A DNA stretch of 64,000 nucleotides from Idiomarina loihiensis (GTDB lineage: Bacteria > Pseudomonadota > Gammaproteobacteria > Enterobacterales > Alteromonadaceae), in NCBI RefSeq assembly GCF_024584785.1, contig NZ_CP074112.1, positions 806,001 to 870,000 of the forward strand. The letters are read 5' to 3'. Made by a program: the position numbers and the translations under genes. This document shows positions 17,063 to 30,031 of the stretch, in pieces. Every line of letters starts with the position of its first letter. Position 1 is the first letter of the stretch. Under the pieces are notes generated by a model, which saw only the letters and a program-made list of their open reading frames with translations, did no database searches and was not told the origin of the DNA.

Positions 17063-19255
17063 GTGGTTTTTGTGCGCAGTACCCATGTTGACAAACCGAG
17101 TCAAACGGGCGGGGATTGGTTAGCTCACGTTGACTCTAAGCAGCGTAAGCAAGTGTTAACTGAGCTTAGTCAACAGTTACAACAGCTGTTAGTGAAACAA
17201 CCTAAAGCTGCGCACATTGAACTGAAAGGTCAAGAAATGGTGGAAATCCTAGCTGGTTTAGGATTGGACCAAGAGACCCTAGTAGCGGCCTTACTCAGCC
17301 CTGCCTACGAACTGAAGCTACTGACACCGGAGCAAGTGACGGCGTGGGGTGGTGAGTCCTTATTGCAGCTGATGCAAGCAGTACAGCAGATGCAGAGCAT
17401 TAGCGCCTTGCAACATTTTCAGCATGGTAAACCTAACGATGCGCAAATAGATAATGTACGTCGCATGTTGCTGGCGATGGTGGCAGACGTACGAGCAGTG
17501 TTAATTAAACTAGCTGAGCGTATTTGTTTTTTGAGAGAAGTCAAAGGATTAGACGAAGAAACACGAGTTCTTGCCGCCAAGGAATGCCATGAAATTTACG
17601 CGCCACTAGCTAATCGGTTAGGCATTGGTCAACTCAAGTGGGAACTAGAAGATCTCGCATTCAGGTACTTGCATCCAAACACCTACAAAGCTATTGCCAA
17701 ACAGCTCTTAGAACGACGTATTGATCGTGAAACATATATTCATGATTTTGTGCATCAACTACAGCAGGCACTGCATGATGAATGCGTAGAAGCTACCGTT
17801 TACGGACGGCCTAAGCATATCTACTCGATTTGGCGAAAAATGCAGAAAAAGCATCTTAACTTTACCGAGTTGTATGACATCCGTGCAGTTAGAATCATTA
17901 CCACATCGCTAAAAGACTGCTATGCCGCGTTGGGCGTAGTTCATAGTTTATGGCGTCATATTGGCTCTGAGTTTGATGATTATATTGCCACTCCTAAGGC
18001 TAACGGGTATCAATCGATTCACACCGTGGTGCTTGGGCCTGCTGATAAACATGTAGAAATACAAATTCGTACCCAAACCATGCATGATGATGCTGAACTT
18101 GGGGTTGCAGCCCACTGGATGTACAAAGAGGGGGCGGCAGTTAGTAAAGGGCAAGGCCTAGAAGAAAAGATCGCGTGGCTGCGCAAATTGTTAGCTTGGC
18201 ATGATGATATGGCGGGCAACGATGAATTAGTGGCAGAAATTCGCTCTCAAGTATTTGAAGATAGGGTGTATGTATTTACTCCAAAAGGAGAAGTCATAGA
18301 TTTACCTAACGGCGCAACGCCTTTAGATTTTGCCTATTACATCCATTCACAAGTTGGGCATCGCTGTGTTGGAGCCAAAGTGGATGGCCATATTGTACCT
18401 TTTACTTATGCGTTAAAAAATGGCGAGCGGGTAGAAATTCTTACGCAAAAGAATGCGCAACCGCGCCGCGATTGGCTCAATCCTACCAGTGGTTATCTAC
18501 AAACCTCGCGTGCCCGGGCTAAAGTAGCCACTTATTTCAAAAAGCTTGATCGTGATAAAAATATTAAAGCAGGTAAAGAGCTACTCGAGCCAGAGCTAGC
18601 AAAACATGGCATTCCTCTGAGTGCTGCCGAGCAGGTTCTTGAGCGCTTTAATATGACGCACTTAGATGACTTAATTGCCGGCATCGGTGCGGGTGATGTG
18701 CGCTTGCAGCATGTGGTAAACCAACTTAAACCAGCCACAGATACAGCGGCCGAGCGCATCGAGCGACTCACAGCCAAACCTGTCAAGCAGCGCACTGGTA
18801 AACAGAGCGATGTCACTGTTGAAGGGATTGGTAATCTCCTCGTGCAATTTGCCAAATGCTGTCAACCGGTGCCAGGTGATAGTATTTTAGGCTTTGTAAC
18901 TCAGGGGCGGGGCGTTTCAGTACACCGCAAGGATTGTGAGCAGTTGCAGCATCTTTTAGACCAACATCCTGAGCGTGCATTGGCGGTAAGCTGGAGTGAA
19001 CAAAAGCAAGCTAACTATCGAGTTGATTTGCGCCTTATCGCAAATGATCGTCAAGGATTATTGCATGACATTACCAGCGTCTTAGCCAATGAACGTGCTA
19101 GCGTGGCGCAACTTGATTCGAAACGAGATGAAGCTAGTGCTTTAGCCAGTATTCGGGTTGGCGTGATGGTAGCGGACCAAGCAGGTTTGCAGCGCTTAGT
19201 CAGTCGTCTAAGCCAACTCAAAGGTGTGCATGAAGTGGTGCGAGTGCCAGCTTGA
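17063..19255 (+). CDS. relA: GTP pyrophosphokinase RelA
   Basis: Ribosome-associated (p)ppGpp synthetase of the stringent response. Order: inactive hydrolase domain (the HD pair expected in SpoT is replaced, LLSPAYELKLL), synthetase domain with YDIRAVRIIT and TPKANGYQSIHTVV, TGS domain (VYVFTPKGEVIDLPNGATPL), helical and zinc-finger/CC region (FAKCCQPVPGDSILGF, GVSVHRKDC) and a C-terminal ACT/RRM domain. The start is GTG 17063 with GGGAG upstream. Length 730 against 744 in E. coli. Confidence 0.97.
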   Translation: MVFVRSTHVDKPSQTGGDWLAHVDSKQRKQVLTELSQQLQQLLVKQPKAAHIELKGQEMVEILAGLGLDQETLVAALLSPAYELKLLTPEQVTAWGGESLLQLMQAVQQMQSISALQHFQHGKPNDAQIDNVRRMLLAMVADVRAVLIKLAERICFLREVKGLDEETRVLAAKECHEIYAPLANRLGIGQLKWELEDLAFRYLHPNTYKAIAKQLLERRIDRETYIHDFVHQLQQALHDECVEATVYGRPKHIYSIWRKMQKKHLNFTELYDIRAVRIITTSLKDCYAALGVVHSLWRHIGSEFDDYIATPKANGYQSIHTVVLGPADKHVEIQIRTQTMHDDAELGVAAHWMYKEGAAVSKGQGLEEKIAWLRKLLAWHDDMAGNDELVAEIRSQVFEDRVYVFTPKGEVIDLPNGATPLDFAYYIHSQVGHRCVGAKVDGHIVPFTYALKNGERVEILTQKNAQPRRDWLNPTSGYLQTSRARAKVATYFKKLDRDKNIKAGKELLEPELAKHGIPLSAAEQVLERFNMTHLDDLIAGIGAGDVRLQHVVNQLKPATDTAAERIERLTAKPVKQRTGKQSDVTVEGIGNLLVQFAKCCQPVPGDSILGFVTQGRGVSVHRKDCEQLQHLLDQHPERALAVSWSEQKQANYRVDLRLIANDRQGLLHDITSVLANERASVAQLDSKRDEASALASIRVGVMVADQAGLQRLVSRLSQLKGVHEVVRVPA

Positions 19256-19270
19256 TAGGTAAGGAATAAC

Positions 19271-20080
19271 ATGAATTCATTTACAGGTGTGCAAGCCTTG
19301 GTAACCGTTATGCAACGGTTGCGAGATCCGGTTGGCGGGTGCCCATGGGATTTGCAGCAATCCATGGCCAGCCTCATTCCTTATACTTTGGAAGAAGCAT
19401 ACGAAGTTGCCGCCGCAATTACCGCAGGTGAACCAGCAGCGATAAAAGATGAACTAGGTGATTTATTGTTCCAGGTGGTGTTTTATGCACAGCTTGGCAA
19501 GGAGCAGGAACTATTTGATTTAGACGCCATTGCTAAAGCTACAGCAGAGAAGCTCATGCGGCGACATCCGCACGTGTTTGGTGAGCAACAAGCCCTCAGT
19601 GATGCCGAGATAAAAGCACAGTGGGAGCAGATAAAAAGTGAGGAGCGTGCTGAGCAAGGCCAAAGCGATAGTGTGTTTGATGGTATTGCAAATAATTTAC
19701 CAAGTATTTTAATGGCTCAAAAACTGCAAAAACGGGCTGCGACTGTGGGTTTTGATTGGTCTGAGATGGCTCCCGTGATTGCTAAAATAAGGGAAGAATT
19801 AGCGGAAGTTGAAGACGAAATTAGAGCTAACGATAACGCAAAAATAGCTGCTGAGATTGGCGATTTGTTGTTTGCGGTGGTGAATTTGGCCCGCCACGCT
19901 CAGGTTAATCCTGAGCACGCATTACGCCTGACCAATCACAAGTTTAAACAGCGTTTTCAATGGATAGAAACGCAATTAGCCCAACAGCAAAGACGTCCTG
20001 AAGAGTTGAGTTTAGACGAGTTAGAAACCTATTGGCAACAAGCTAAACAACAGTTAAATCACGTTGAAAGTAAGAAATAA
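19271..20080 (+). CDS. mazG: Nucleoside triphosphate pyrophosphohydrolase MazG
   Basis: Hydrolyses (d)NTPs to monophosphates and can lower (p)ppGpp-linked stress in E. coli, where it also follows relA. The first all-alpha NTP-PPase domain has GGCPWDLQQSMASLIPYTLE with EEAYEV and KDELGDLLFQVVF. The second has EELAEVEDEI and AAEIGDLLFAVVNLARH. Length 269. It shares the operon with relA and lies just upstream of the pyrG promoter. Confidence 0.97.
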   Translation: MNSFTGVQALVTVMQRLRDPVGGCPWDLQQSMASLIPYTLEEAYEVAAAITAGEPAAIKDELGDLLFQVVFYAQLGKEQELFDLDAIAKATAEKLMRRHPHVFGEQQALSDAEIKAQWEQIKSEERAEQGQSDSVFDGIANNLPSILMAQKLQKRAATVGFDWSEMAPVIAKIREELAEVEDEIRANDNAKIAAEIGDLLFAVVNLARHAQVNPEHALRLTNHKFKQRFQWIETQLAQQQRRPEELSLDELETYWQQAKQQLNHVESKK

Positions 20081-20081
20081 T

Positions 20082-20110
20082 TTGTCGGCTATGGGCTACT
20101 CGGGTATACT
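20082..20110 (+). promoter_or_regulatory. Candidate sigma-70 promoter for pyrG
   Basis: TTGTCG (20082-20087), a 17-base spacer and TATACT (20105-20110), in the 81-base gap before pyrG. The -10 differs from consensus at one base. Confidence 0.55.
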
Positions 20111-20146
20111 GTTTTCCCGTCTTGAAGCATTTCCCTATCAACCTGA

Positions 20147-23127
<2,981 letters not shown>

Positions 23128-23178
23128 CGCATGGGTTGTGGTCAGCGTTTAACTGTCGCAAGCTTGTGAACTCTGCCG

Positions 23179-23868
23179 ATGAGCAATATGAACGAGAATC
23201 AACAAGCTGACATTTTCCAGGCGTTGCACGGTGGTTATGTTAATAGCCCCCAAGCCACGCCTGATAAATGGCCTGCGGCAGCTTTCGCTGAACTTTGTAA
23301 CGCCTTGTACGAACGTGAATTGCAACAACTTGCACAGCAGTTGGGGCTAACGGTTCAGGGGTTACAAAAGCGTTTACGAAGTTTGCCTTACTACATTCAA
23401 CAAGCGGCGCGTGGCATGTTACAGTGCGGCGCGCCGTTTGTGTTAGATCTCCAAAACGCCTCCTGGCAGGCGCCACAAAAAACAAAGCTGCAGACCGCGG
23501 CCAAGCAAACGACTAAACTTAGCAACTGGTTACACAAGCACGCCAAATTAGGCGATGCTGTGGTGATTCATGTGCAAACCCAACATCTACAGAAAGCTGT
23601 CTTAGATTCGCTTGATCGTCTTGATCTAGCTCAACAGCGGGTACATTGTAATCATTGGGGATGGTTTGATTTGCAGGGGCAATGGCTGGATCGATTGCCA
23701 GCGCATGAAGCGGCTGCAACGGCAATGCAGGCGGTATTAGTCTTGCCTGATAAGTATCATTTAGGGGCAGCTATGGGGGGCCATCAATGGGGCCATAAAG
23801 GCAAGTTAGATCCCCGCCCCTTGAGCTTACGTGAGGTACTGCTTGCCACCCGCATTCAGTGGCGGTAA
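23179..23868 (+). CDS. Conserved-looking hypothetical protein downstream of eno
   Basis: I do not recognise this 229-residue protein. It is rich in Gln, Ala and Leu, with no signal peptide or membrane helix. The first 95 residues look helical (LCNALYERELQQLAQQLGLT). The middle has a predicted alpha/beta stretch (GDAVVIHVQTQHLQKAVLDS), and the end has a Gly/His-rich segment GGHQWGHKGKLDPRPLSL. Composition matches the core genes, not the accessory left end, so it is probably a lineage-specific native gene. It lies 51 bases after eno and converges on a TSUP permease gene. No clear Shine-Dalgarno is visible; ATG 23188 is an alternative start. Confidence 0.7.
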   Translation: MSNMNENQQADIFQALHGGYVNSPQATPDKWPAAAFAELCNALYERELQQLAQQLGLTVQGLQKRLRSLPYYIQQAARGMLQCGAPFVLDLQNASWQAPQKTKLQTAAKQTTKLSNWLHKHAKLGDAVVIHVQTQHLQKAVLDSLDRLDLAQQRVHCNHWGWFDLQGQWLDRLPAHEAAATAMQAVLVLPDKYHLGAAMGGHQWGHKGKLDPRPLSLREVLLATRIQWR

Positions 23869-23874
23869 CAGCAG

Positions 23875-24594
23875 TTAGAATGCGCCCCAAAAGGCAACCA
23901 CACCCGCAATCATCACAATCACTAAACTTAATTTGCGAAACAAAGATTCGGATAAGCGGCTACTGATACGGTGCCCTAGCCAAGAACCACTAATAGCACC
24001 AGCCAACAAACAGAGTAAAATAGGCCATTGCTCTAATTGATAGCGTTGTTGCCAGCTAAAGCCAATCACATTAGTTAATGCAAGCAGTAAAAAGAATAAG
24101 GTTAGGGTGGCACGAAACGATACCCGGGCGAGACCGTAACTTGTAAGAAATAGCACCACGGGTGGTCCGCCTAAGGTTAAAGCGCCATTACTAAAACCAC
24201 CGATGGTACCAGCTAATATTTGTTGCCATGGGGCTCCGTTACTTTGCCAGCGTAGGTTAAACCAAAACAACAGGGCGACCAGAATAACTCCACCAGCCAT
24301 GATCTGTTGTAACAACTGCAAGTTGATTGCGGCTAATAGGTATTGTCCAGCAAGGCTTCCAAGCACGCCGCAGCCAAGCAGCCAAGGCCACTGGCGCCAG
24401 GCAATAGCATGTCGTAGCAGCCAGCCTAAATAAAGTGCCATGGCTAGGTTAACTACCGACAGTAGTGGCGTGAGGGTAGAAAGCGGCAGCCAAAGCACCA
24501 ATAAGGGCACGGCAATCAGGCCGGAGCCAAAGCCAGAAATGCCTTGCAAACAGGCTGCAACAAACATAATCATTAGGATTATCAGATATTCCAT
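23875..24594 (-). CDS. TSUP (TauE/SafE) family membrane permease
   Basis: A putative inner-membrane exporter of sulfite, sulfonates or related anions; the substrate cannot be told from sequence. The 240-residue protein is almost wholly hydrophobic with about eight helices. The TSUP hallmarks are FVAACLQGISGFGSGLIAVP at the N terminus and GTIGGFSNGALTLGGPPVVL in the middle, an internal duplication of the same motif. The start is ATG 24594; the in-frame extension to 24765 lacks hydrophobic character and overlaps the ftsB control region. Confidence 0.9.
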   Translation of the reverse strand: MEYLIILMIMFVAACLQGISGFGSGLIAVPLLVLWLPLSTLTPLLSVVNLAMALYLGWLLRHAIAWRQWPWLLGCGVLGSLAGQYLLAAINLQLLQQIMAGGVILVALLFWFNLRWQSNGAPWQQILAGTIGGFSNGALTLGGPPVVLFLTSYGLARVSFRATLTLFFLLLALTNVIGFSWQQRYQLEQWPILLCLLAGAISGSWLGHRISSRLSESLFRKLSLVIVMIAGVVAFWGAF

Positions 24595-24697
24595 AGCTTT
24601 TTCATTGGGGTTAGCCGTAAAGGTCGATATACTACCAGAAATTATCTGACAACCTACTAGTTCTAACGGGTTATTCACGTTGCAGGTGGAGGCGAGG

Positions 24698-24982
24698 ATG
24701 CGATTGCTAAAACTCACGTTTCTAGTGATTTTAATTGCGCTGCAATATCGTTTATGGTTTGGCAAAAACAGCCTGCCAGATTATTGGAATATGCAAGCAG
24801 ATGTGCAACGACAGGCCGCTGCCAATGATAAGTTGCGGCAACGCAATCAATTGGTCGCAGCTGATATTGAAGACTTACGTGAAGGCCAAGTAGCGCTAGA
24901 AGAGCGCGCTCGCAACGAACTAGGACTGATAAAAAGCGATGAAACATTTTTCCGTTTGGTGCCAGTAAAAACACAACCATGA
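24698..24982 (+). CDS. ftsB: Cell division protein FtsB
   Basis: A divisome protein that forms the FtsQLB complex and signals activation of septal synthesis. The 94-residue product has one membrane helix (LLKLTFLVILIALQYRLWF), then a coiled coil (AAANDKLRQRNQLVAADIED) and the family ending ARNELGLIKSDETFFRLV. The start is ATG 24698, preceded by a GAGG stretch; a TTG-initiated extension to 24680 is less likely. The stop overlaps ispD by four bases, the conserved ftsB-ispD-ispF order. Confidence 0.95.
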   Translation: MRLLKLTFLVILIALQYRLWFGKNSLPDYWNMQADVQRQAAANDKLRQRNQLVAADIEDLREGQVALEERARNELGLIKSDETFFRLVPVKTQP

Positions 24983-25692
24983 TAGATCACATTCCAAGTA
25001 TTGCTGCGATTGTTCCAGCGGCCGGTACGGGCCAGCGGATGGCAAGCAAGATCCCTAAACAGTATCTGCAATTAGCTGGCAAAACGGTGCTAGAGCATAG
25101 TTTACATGCACTCACACAAGACTCACGGATCTCGAAGATCTATCTTGCTTTAAGTGCAGAGGATACATTTTTCAGTGCACTTCAGTTGCAGTTACCCATT
25201 CCAGTCGTACCCGTCGTAGGGGGAGCTAGTCGAGCAGCCTCGGTATTAGCGGGGGTAGAACAAGCACGTCTCGATGGTGTGGCCTATGTGGTGGTGCACG
25301 ATGCGGCTCGACCATGTTTGCAAGCTGATGAATTATCCAAAGTTATCGATGTGGCGTTAACCCATCCTCAAGGCGCGCTGTTGGCATTGCCCGTAGCCGA
25401 TACGATGAAGCGAAGTGATGCACAAAACGCGGTGAGGCATTCAGTAAAACGAGAGCATTTGTGGCATGCACTGACACCACAGGTGTTTGCTTTGCAACCT
25501 TTACTCAATGCCTTAGTTAGTTTAGGGGTGGATCACCCAGAGCTTACTGACGAGGCCTCAGCGATCGAATTATCGGGTGGCAAGCCGCAGTTAGTGGCCG
25601 GTAGGCGCACCAATATTAAGGTGACGCAACCGGGTGATGAGCAGCTTGCCGACATGTATTTAAAGTTTTTTGCGACAGAACGTCAGGGGTAA
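24979..25692 (+). CDS. ispD: 2-C-methyl-D-erythritol 4-phosphate cytidylyltransferase
   Basis: Third enzyme of the non-mevalonate isoprenoid pathway, joining MEP to CTP. It has the nucleotidyltransferase loop [29 protein letters not shown] and the ending [19 protein letters not shown]. Length 237. ATGA overlap with ftsB and two-base spacing to ispF indicate one transcript. Confidence 0.97.
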   Translation: MIDHIPSIAAIVPAAGTGQRMASKIPKQYLQLAGKTVLEHSLHALTQDSRISKIYLALSAEDTFFSALQLQLPIPVVPVVGGASRAASVLAGVEQARLDGVAYVVVHDAARPCLQADELSKVIDVALTHPQGALLALPVADTMKRSDAQNAVRHSVKREHLWHALTPQVFALQPLLNALVSLGVDHPELTDEASAIELSGGKPQLVAGRRTNIKVTQPGDEQLADMYLKFFATERQG

Positions 25693-25694
25693 CT

Positions 25695-26192
25695 ATGGGA
25701 TTAAGTTCTATCCGCATTGGGCACGGTTATGATGTGCATAAATTTGGTGGCAGCGGACCATTAACATTGGGTGGTATTCAAGTACCATACGAACAGGGTC
25801 TACTCGCACATTCTGACGGTGATGTGTTACTTCATGCGATTGCTGATGCATTATTAGGAGCGGCTGCTTTGGGCGATATTGGTCAGCATTTTCCTGATAC
25901 TGATGCCGCTTATGCGGGCGCTGATAGTGCGGGGCTTTTAAGCCAAGTTCTGCAACTGGTTAAACAGCAGGGCTATGGTGTGGGTAACCTTGATGTGACC
26001 GTGGTTGCTCAAGCACCTAAATTAGCTGATTATATCAGCGCAATGCGTCAGCGCATTGCTGCTTTGTTAGAAGTCTCCGTAGGCGCGGTAAATGTGAAGG
26101 CAACCACCACCGAGAAGCTTGGTTTTGTTGGCCGTAAAGAGGGCATTGGCTGCCATGCAGTGGTGTTGCTACAAGGCCAAATTAATGACTGA
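25695..26192 (+). CDS. ispF: 2-C-methyl-D-erythritol 2,4-cyclodiphosphate synthase
   Basis: Cyclises CDP-ME 2-phosphate to MEcPP. Zinc-binding GHGYDVHKF, then [29 protein letters not shown] and the ending [20 protein letters not shown] are all present. Length 165. Eight bases overlap truD. Confidence 0.97.
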   Translation: MGLSSIRIGHGYDVHKFGGSGPLTLGGIQVPYEQGLLAHSDGDVLLHAIADALLGAAALGDIGQHFPDTDAAYAGADSAGLLSQVLQLVKQQGYGVGNLDVTVVAQAPKLADYISAMRQRIAALLEVSVGAVNVKATTTEKLGFVGRKEGIGCHAVVLLQGQIND

Positions 26193-27237
26193 GACTAGCT
26201 ATGATTCATTACTAGGCCCTTATTTACACGGCGTGCCTAACAGCGGTGGGGTGATTAAAGCCGAACCCGAGCATTTTCAGGTGGTTGAAGAGCTCGAACT
26301 ACCGCAGCAAGATCCACAGTTACAGCAAGGTGAACATCAGTGGCTATGGGTGCGTAAACGTGGCGCAAATACCCCTTATGTAGCGGCCCAATTGGCTAAG
26401 TTTGCCGGCGTTAAAGAACGTGATGTGAGTTATTCAGGTCTAAAAGATCGACAAGCCATCACCGAGCAATGGTTTTCTATCCAATTGCCAGGCCAACAAC
26501 TGTTACCCTGGCATGAGCTCGAGCATCCCGAATTTAGTGTGCTGCAGGCGGTATTACAGCCGCGCAAACTTAAAACCGGTACTCATAAACGCAATCGTTT
26601 TACGATTCGAATCGAAGCTATCACGGATGCTGATGCCTTTAACCAACGTTGGCAACAGGTGTGTACGCAAGGGGTGCCTAACTACTATGGGCTGCAACGC
26701 TTTGGCAAAGATGGGCAAAACATCAGTAACGCAGTTGAGTGGTTAAGTGGGCGGTTACGCCGGCGCTTAAATAGAACTCAAATAGGTTTGTATCTATCTG
26801 CAGCTCGATCATTTTTGTTTAATCAAGTGCTGGCAGAGCGAATTCGACACAACCTTCTGACTCCGTTAGAAGGTGAACCTATGCTCCTCAGCGGTAGTCA
26901 GTCATTTTTTATTGCCGAGCAGATTGATGCAGCTTTGTTAGAACGGTTGGCGTCCGGTGACATTGAACTCAGTGGTCCGCTAATGGGCAGTGGCGAGCGT
27001 CAACAGATTAGTCAGGCGCAGGCAGCTGAGCTTGAACAGCGAGTCTTTGCACAGTATCCAGAACTTCTTCAAGGTCTTGCGAAGCAACGTTTGGATGGTG
27101 GCCGCCGAGCATTGTTGTTGCGCCCACAGCAAGCACAATTAAATTGGTTAAGTGATACGGTGGCAGAAATTAGTTTTGCCTTACCTAAAGGATGCTTTGC
27201 AACTGCTCTAATACGCGAATTAGTTACAACGGAATAA
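26185..27237 (+). CDS. truD: tRNA pseudouridine(13) synthase TruD
   Basis: Makes pseudouridine at position 13 of tRNA-Glu. The catalytic Asp lies in [16 protein letters not shown], followed by [15 protein letters not shown] and [14 protein letters not shown], the TruD-specific core with an inserted domain. The start is ATG 26185 ([10 protein letters not shown]), overlapping ispF by eight bases; the upstream extension is only ispF read in another frame. Length 350, as in E. coli (349). Confidence 0.96.
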   Translation: MTETSYDSLLGPYLHGVPNSGGVIKAEPEHFQVVEELELPQQDPQLQQGEHQWLWVRKRGANTPYVAAQLAKFAGVKERDVSYSGLKDRQAITEQWFSIQLPGQQLLPWHELEHPEFSVLQAVLQPRKLKTGTHKRNRFTIRIEAITDADAFNQRWQQVCTQGVPNYYGLQRFGKDGQNISNAVEWLSGRLRRRLNRTQIGLYLSAARSFLFNQVLAERIRHNLLTPLEGEPMLLSGSQSFFIAEQIDAALLERLASGDIELSGPLMGSGERQQISQAQAAELEQRVFAQYPELLQGLAKQRLDGGRRALLLRPQQAQLNWLSDTVAEISFALPKGCFATALIRELVTTE

Positions 27238-27255
27238 TTGGTAGGTACCTTAGTT

Positions 27256-28011
27256 ATGATGAAATTATTAGTCAGTAATGACGATGGCGTCCATGCTCCT
27301 GGCATTCACGCCTTGCATGAGCGTTTAAAAGACATTGCCCAATGTCGCGTGATAGCTCCAGACCGCAACTGTAGTGGTGCTAGTAACTCTCTGACGTTGC
27401 ATAATCCGCTGCGTATGCAACAGCTTGCTAATGGCTTCTATTCGCTTAATGGCACGCCAACGGATTGTGTCCATTTGGGCACGAATTCACCGCTAGCCGA
27501 CGATGTCGACATCGTGGTATCGGGGATTAATGATGGCCCTAATATGGGTGATGACGTACTCTATTCGGGAACCGTAGCTGCTGCAATGGAAGGACGTTTT
27601 ATGGGATTGCCAGCCATTGCTGTGTCGATGGGCTCGCGTAGTGATGATTATTATGACACCGCAGCACGAGTGGTGGCAGATATCGTCAATCAAATGGCGG
27701 ATGAACCCCTAAGGTTGGATACCATTTTAAATATTAATGTGCCAGCAGTACCTTATGAGCAATTAAAAGGCATTAAAGTAACGCGGTTGGGGCGTCGTCA
27801 TCGCGCTGAAACCATGGTGCAAAGTAAAGATCCATTTGGCCGTGATATCTTTTGGTATGGCCCTATTGGTGGTCATCAAGACGATGCGGAAGGCACTGAT
27901 TTTCATGCCGTGCGTGAGGGTTACGTCTCTATTACCCCATTAAGTTTAGATATGACGGCGCGCAGCCACCAAACCACACTGTCAGATTGGTTAACTAAAA
28001 CAAGCTCATGA
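27256..28011 (+). CDS. surE: 5'/3'-nucleotidase SurE
   Basis: A stationary-phase survival nucleotidase and polyphosphatase. The metal-binding N terminus is [16 protein letters not shown], with [25 protein letters not shown] and [20 protein letters not shown] following. Two adjacent ATGs (27256, 27259) could serve; homology begins at the second. Length about 251. surE-pcm-yqaA-nlpD-rpoS order is the classic stationary-phase block. Confidence 0.97.
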   Translation: MMKLLVSNDDGVHAPGIHALHERLKDIAQCRVIAPDRNCSGASNSLTLHNPLRMQQLANGFYSLNGTPTDCVHLGTNSPLADDVDIVVSGINDGPNMGDDVLYSGTVAAAMEGRFMGLPAIAVSMGSRSDDYYDTAARVVADIVNQMADEPLRLDTILNINVPAVPYEQLKGIKVTRLGRRHRAETMVQSKDPFGRDIFWYGPIGGHQDDAEGTDFHAVREGYVSITPLSLDMTARSHQTTLSDWLTKTSS

Positions 28012-28643
28012 TTCAAAATTTTCAAGGGATGGCGCGCCGCTTGGTGGCCCAGCTAGAACGTGAAGGGATTCGTAGTAAACCGGTGTTGGAGGTGATTGAA
28101 AAGACGCCTCGTCATCTGTTTATGCCGCAATCGTTGGCGCACAAAGCATATGAAAACACGGCGCTACCGATTGGCAAGGGACAAACGATTTCGCAGCCAC
28201 TGATGGTTGCATCGATGACCCAGCTACTGATGCAGCATGATTGTAAAAAGGTGTTAGAAATAGGCACAGGGAGTGGCTACCAAACGGCAATCTTGGCCCA
28301 ATTGGTGGCACAGGTTTGTTCAGTAGAACGCATCGCTGAATTGCAATACCAAGCGAAACGACGGCTCAAGCAACTGGAGCTACATAACGTGAGTATGCGC
28401 CATGGTGATGGCTGGTTAGGCTGGCGCAGTAAAGCGCCGTTTGATGGCATTATTGTTACTGCGGCAGCAAGTGAGTTACCGCAACAGTTAATGGCCCAAT
28501 TATCCGATGGTGGGGTGATGATTATTCCGGTTGGAACGGATAAACAACGGCTAATTGTGGTGCGTCGATTTGGCGATGTTTTTGAGCACAAGGAGTTAGG
28601 CGAAGTGAAATTTGTTCCCTTAGTACCAGGAGAACCAGTATGA
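28008..28643 (+). CDS. pcm: Protein-L-isoaspartate O-methyltransferase
   Basis: Repairs isoaspartyl residues in aged proteins using SAM. It has [23 protein letters not shown]-binding [25 protein letters not shown] and [13 protein letters not shown]. Length 211. Four-base ATGA overlaps on both sides couple it to surE and yqaA. Confidence 0.97.
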   Translation: MIQNFQGMARRLVAQLEREGIRSKPVLEVIEKTPRHLFMPQSLAHKAYENTALPIGKGQTISQPLMVASMTQLLMQHDCKKVLEIGTGSGYQTAILAQLVAQVCSVERIAELQYQAKRRLKQLELHNVSMRHGDGWLGWRSKAPFDGIIVTAAASELPQQLMAQLSDGGVMIIPVGTDKQRLIVVRRFGDVFEHKELGEVKFVPLVPGEPV

Positions 28644-29218
28644 GGATTTTTGGCTGGCTGTACGACAAGGTATTAAGTTGGTCTCAGCATCGTCGAGCCC
28701 CAGCTATCTTAGCGGCTTTGAGTTTTTCTGAATCAGTGGTGTTTCCGATCCCGCCGGATGTGATGTTAGCACCGATGGCGATGACCCAACCTAAGCGCGC
28801 TTGGTTTTTTGCTGGGCTAACCACCATCGCCTCCGTTTTAGGCGGGATTGCTGGCTACTGGTTGGGTTATTGGGCGTTTGAGCCGCTGGTGATGCCGCTG
28901 GTGGAATGGGCTGGTTATCAAGATAAGTTAGCGAGGGTCACCGCCTGGTTTACCGAATATGGCTTTTGGATTATTTTCATTGCTGGATTCTCGCCCTTGC
29001 CGTATAAATTGTTTACGGTAACAGGGGGAATGCTACAAGTGATGTTTATTCCTTTTGTGTTGGGGTCGTTGATTAGTCGTGGCTTGCGATTTTATTTGGT
29101 TGCTGCCTTGTTACGTACTGGTGGACCAACAATGGCGCTAAAACTGCGCACTTATGTAGACCGAATCGGTTGGGGAATGGTGTTAGTTGCCATCGCTGCG
29201 TATGTGTGGACACGTTAA
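28640..29218 (+). CDS. yqaA: YqaA/DedA-like inner-membrane protein
   Basis: A VTT (SNARE-associated) domain membrane protein. The 192-residue sequence has about five hydrophobic segments and the domain core SFSESVVFPIPPDVMLAPMA and FIAGFSPLPYKLFTVTGGML. The family is related to DedA proteins linked to lipid flipping and membrane homeostasis; the exact role of YqaA is unknown. It sits between pcm and nlpD as in Vibrio and Shewanella relatives, overlapping both. Confidence 0.88.
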   Translation: MRIFGWLYDKVLSWSQHRRAPAILAALSFSESVVFPIPPDVMLAPMAMTQPKRAWFFAGLTTIASVLGGIAGYWLGYWAFEPLVMPLVEWAGYQDKLARVTAWFTEYGFWIIFIAGFSPLPYKLFTVTGGMLQVMFIPFVLGSLISRGLRFYLVAALLRTGGPTMALKLRTYVDRIGWGMVLVAIAAYVWTR

Positions 29219-30029
29219 ACAGATCATTGGTTTAAGTGCCTTGGTGGTGCTATTTGGCTGCGCTGAGCCGCCACCACCAGCGCCCGTCAAGAAGCTTTAT
29301 CATGGCCGCACTGTGCATGATTTTGAAGCGGCTAGTTTGGCTGCTGCTAGCTATCAAGTAGAGCGTGGTGACACGCTTTATTCTATCGCTTTTAGAGCTA
29401 ACGTGGATGTGCGTGAGCTTGCTCAACTTAATAACATCAGTGAACCTTATCTCATTTTCCCTGGCCAAAGGCTACGTTTAAAAGCCGTTGAAAAAAGTAG
29501 CAAAAGCGTTGCTAAGACATCACAGACAGGGTATCGTGATACTAAATTAGAACAAAAACAAAGCAAGCCTGTAACAGCTAAAACTGCGGCAACGCCGGTT
29601 GCGAGCAAGCCTCCAGCTACCGTCATAAGTAGCCCAAGTAAAGAGCCCTTTGCGAAAGAGGTTCAATGGCGCTGGCCCGCGACAGGAAAAGTGATTCGTG
29701 ACTTTTCGACCGCTGAGGCTGGTAACAAAGGGCTAGACATTGGTGGTGATAGAGGTGCTCCTATTTATGCTGCTGCAGCGGGTAAAGTGGTGTACGCAGG
29801 CAATGCACTGAAAGGGTATGGGCAATTAATCATAGTGAAACATAACGATGATTATATTAGTGCCTATGCTCACAATCAGACCTTATTAGTACAAGAACAA
29901 CAATGGGTCAAACAAGGTGAAGTGATTGCCGAGATGGGGGACACTGATGCCGCGCAAGTGATGTTGCATTTTGAAATTCGCTTTCGGGGTAAGTCAGTTA
30001 ACCCTCGGCACTATTTGCCGCGGGGGTAA
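29202..30029 (+). CDS. nlpD: Murein hydrolase activator NlpD (lipoprotein)
   Basis: An outer-membrane lipoprotein that activates the septal amidase AmiC. It has a lipobox (LVVLFGC), a LysM domain ([40 protein letters not shown]), a linker and a C-terminal M23/LytM domain. The peptidase zinc ligands are degenerate: the first His is replaced in NKGLDIGG and the HxH is MLHFEIR. That matches an activator and not an active endopeptidase. The start is ATG 29202, inside the end of yqaA. By analogy with E. coli, rpoS promoters may lie within this gene. Confidence 0.93.
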   Translation: MCGHVKQIIGLSALVVLFGCAEPPPPAPVKKLYHGRTVHDFEAASLAAASYQVERGDTLYSIAFRANVDVRELAQLNNISEPYLIFPGQRLRLKAVEKSSKSVAKTSQTGYRDTKLEQKQSKPVTAKTAATPVASKPPATVISSPSKEPFAKEVQWRWPATGKVIRDFSTAEAGNKGLDIGGDRGAPIYAAAAGKVVYAGNALKGYGQLIIVKHNDDYISAYAHNQTLLVQEQQWVKQGEVIAEMGDTDAAQVMLHFEIRFRGKSVNPRHYLPRG

Positions 30030-30031
30030 TA

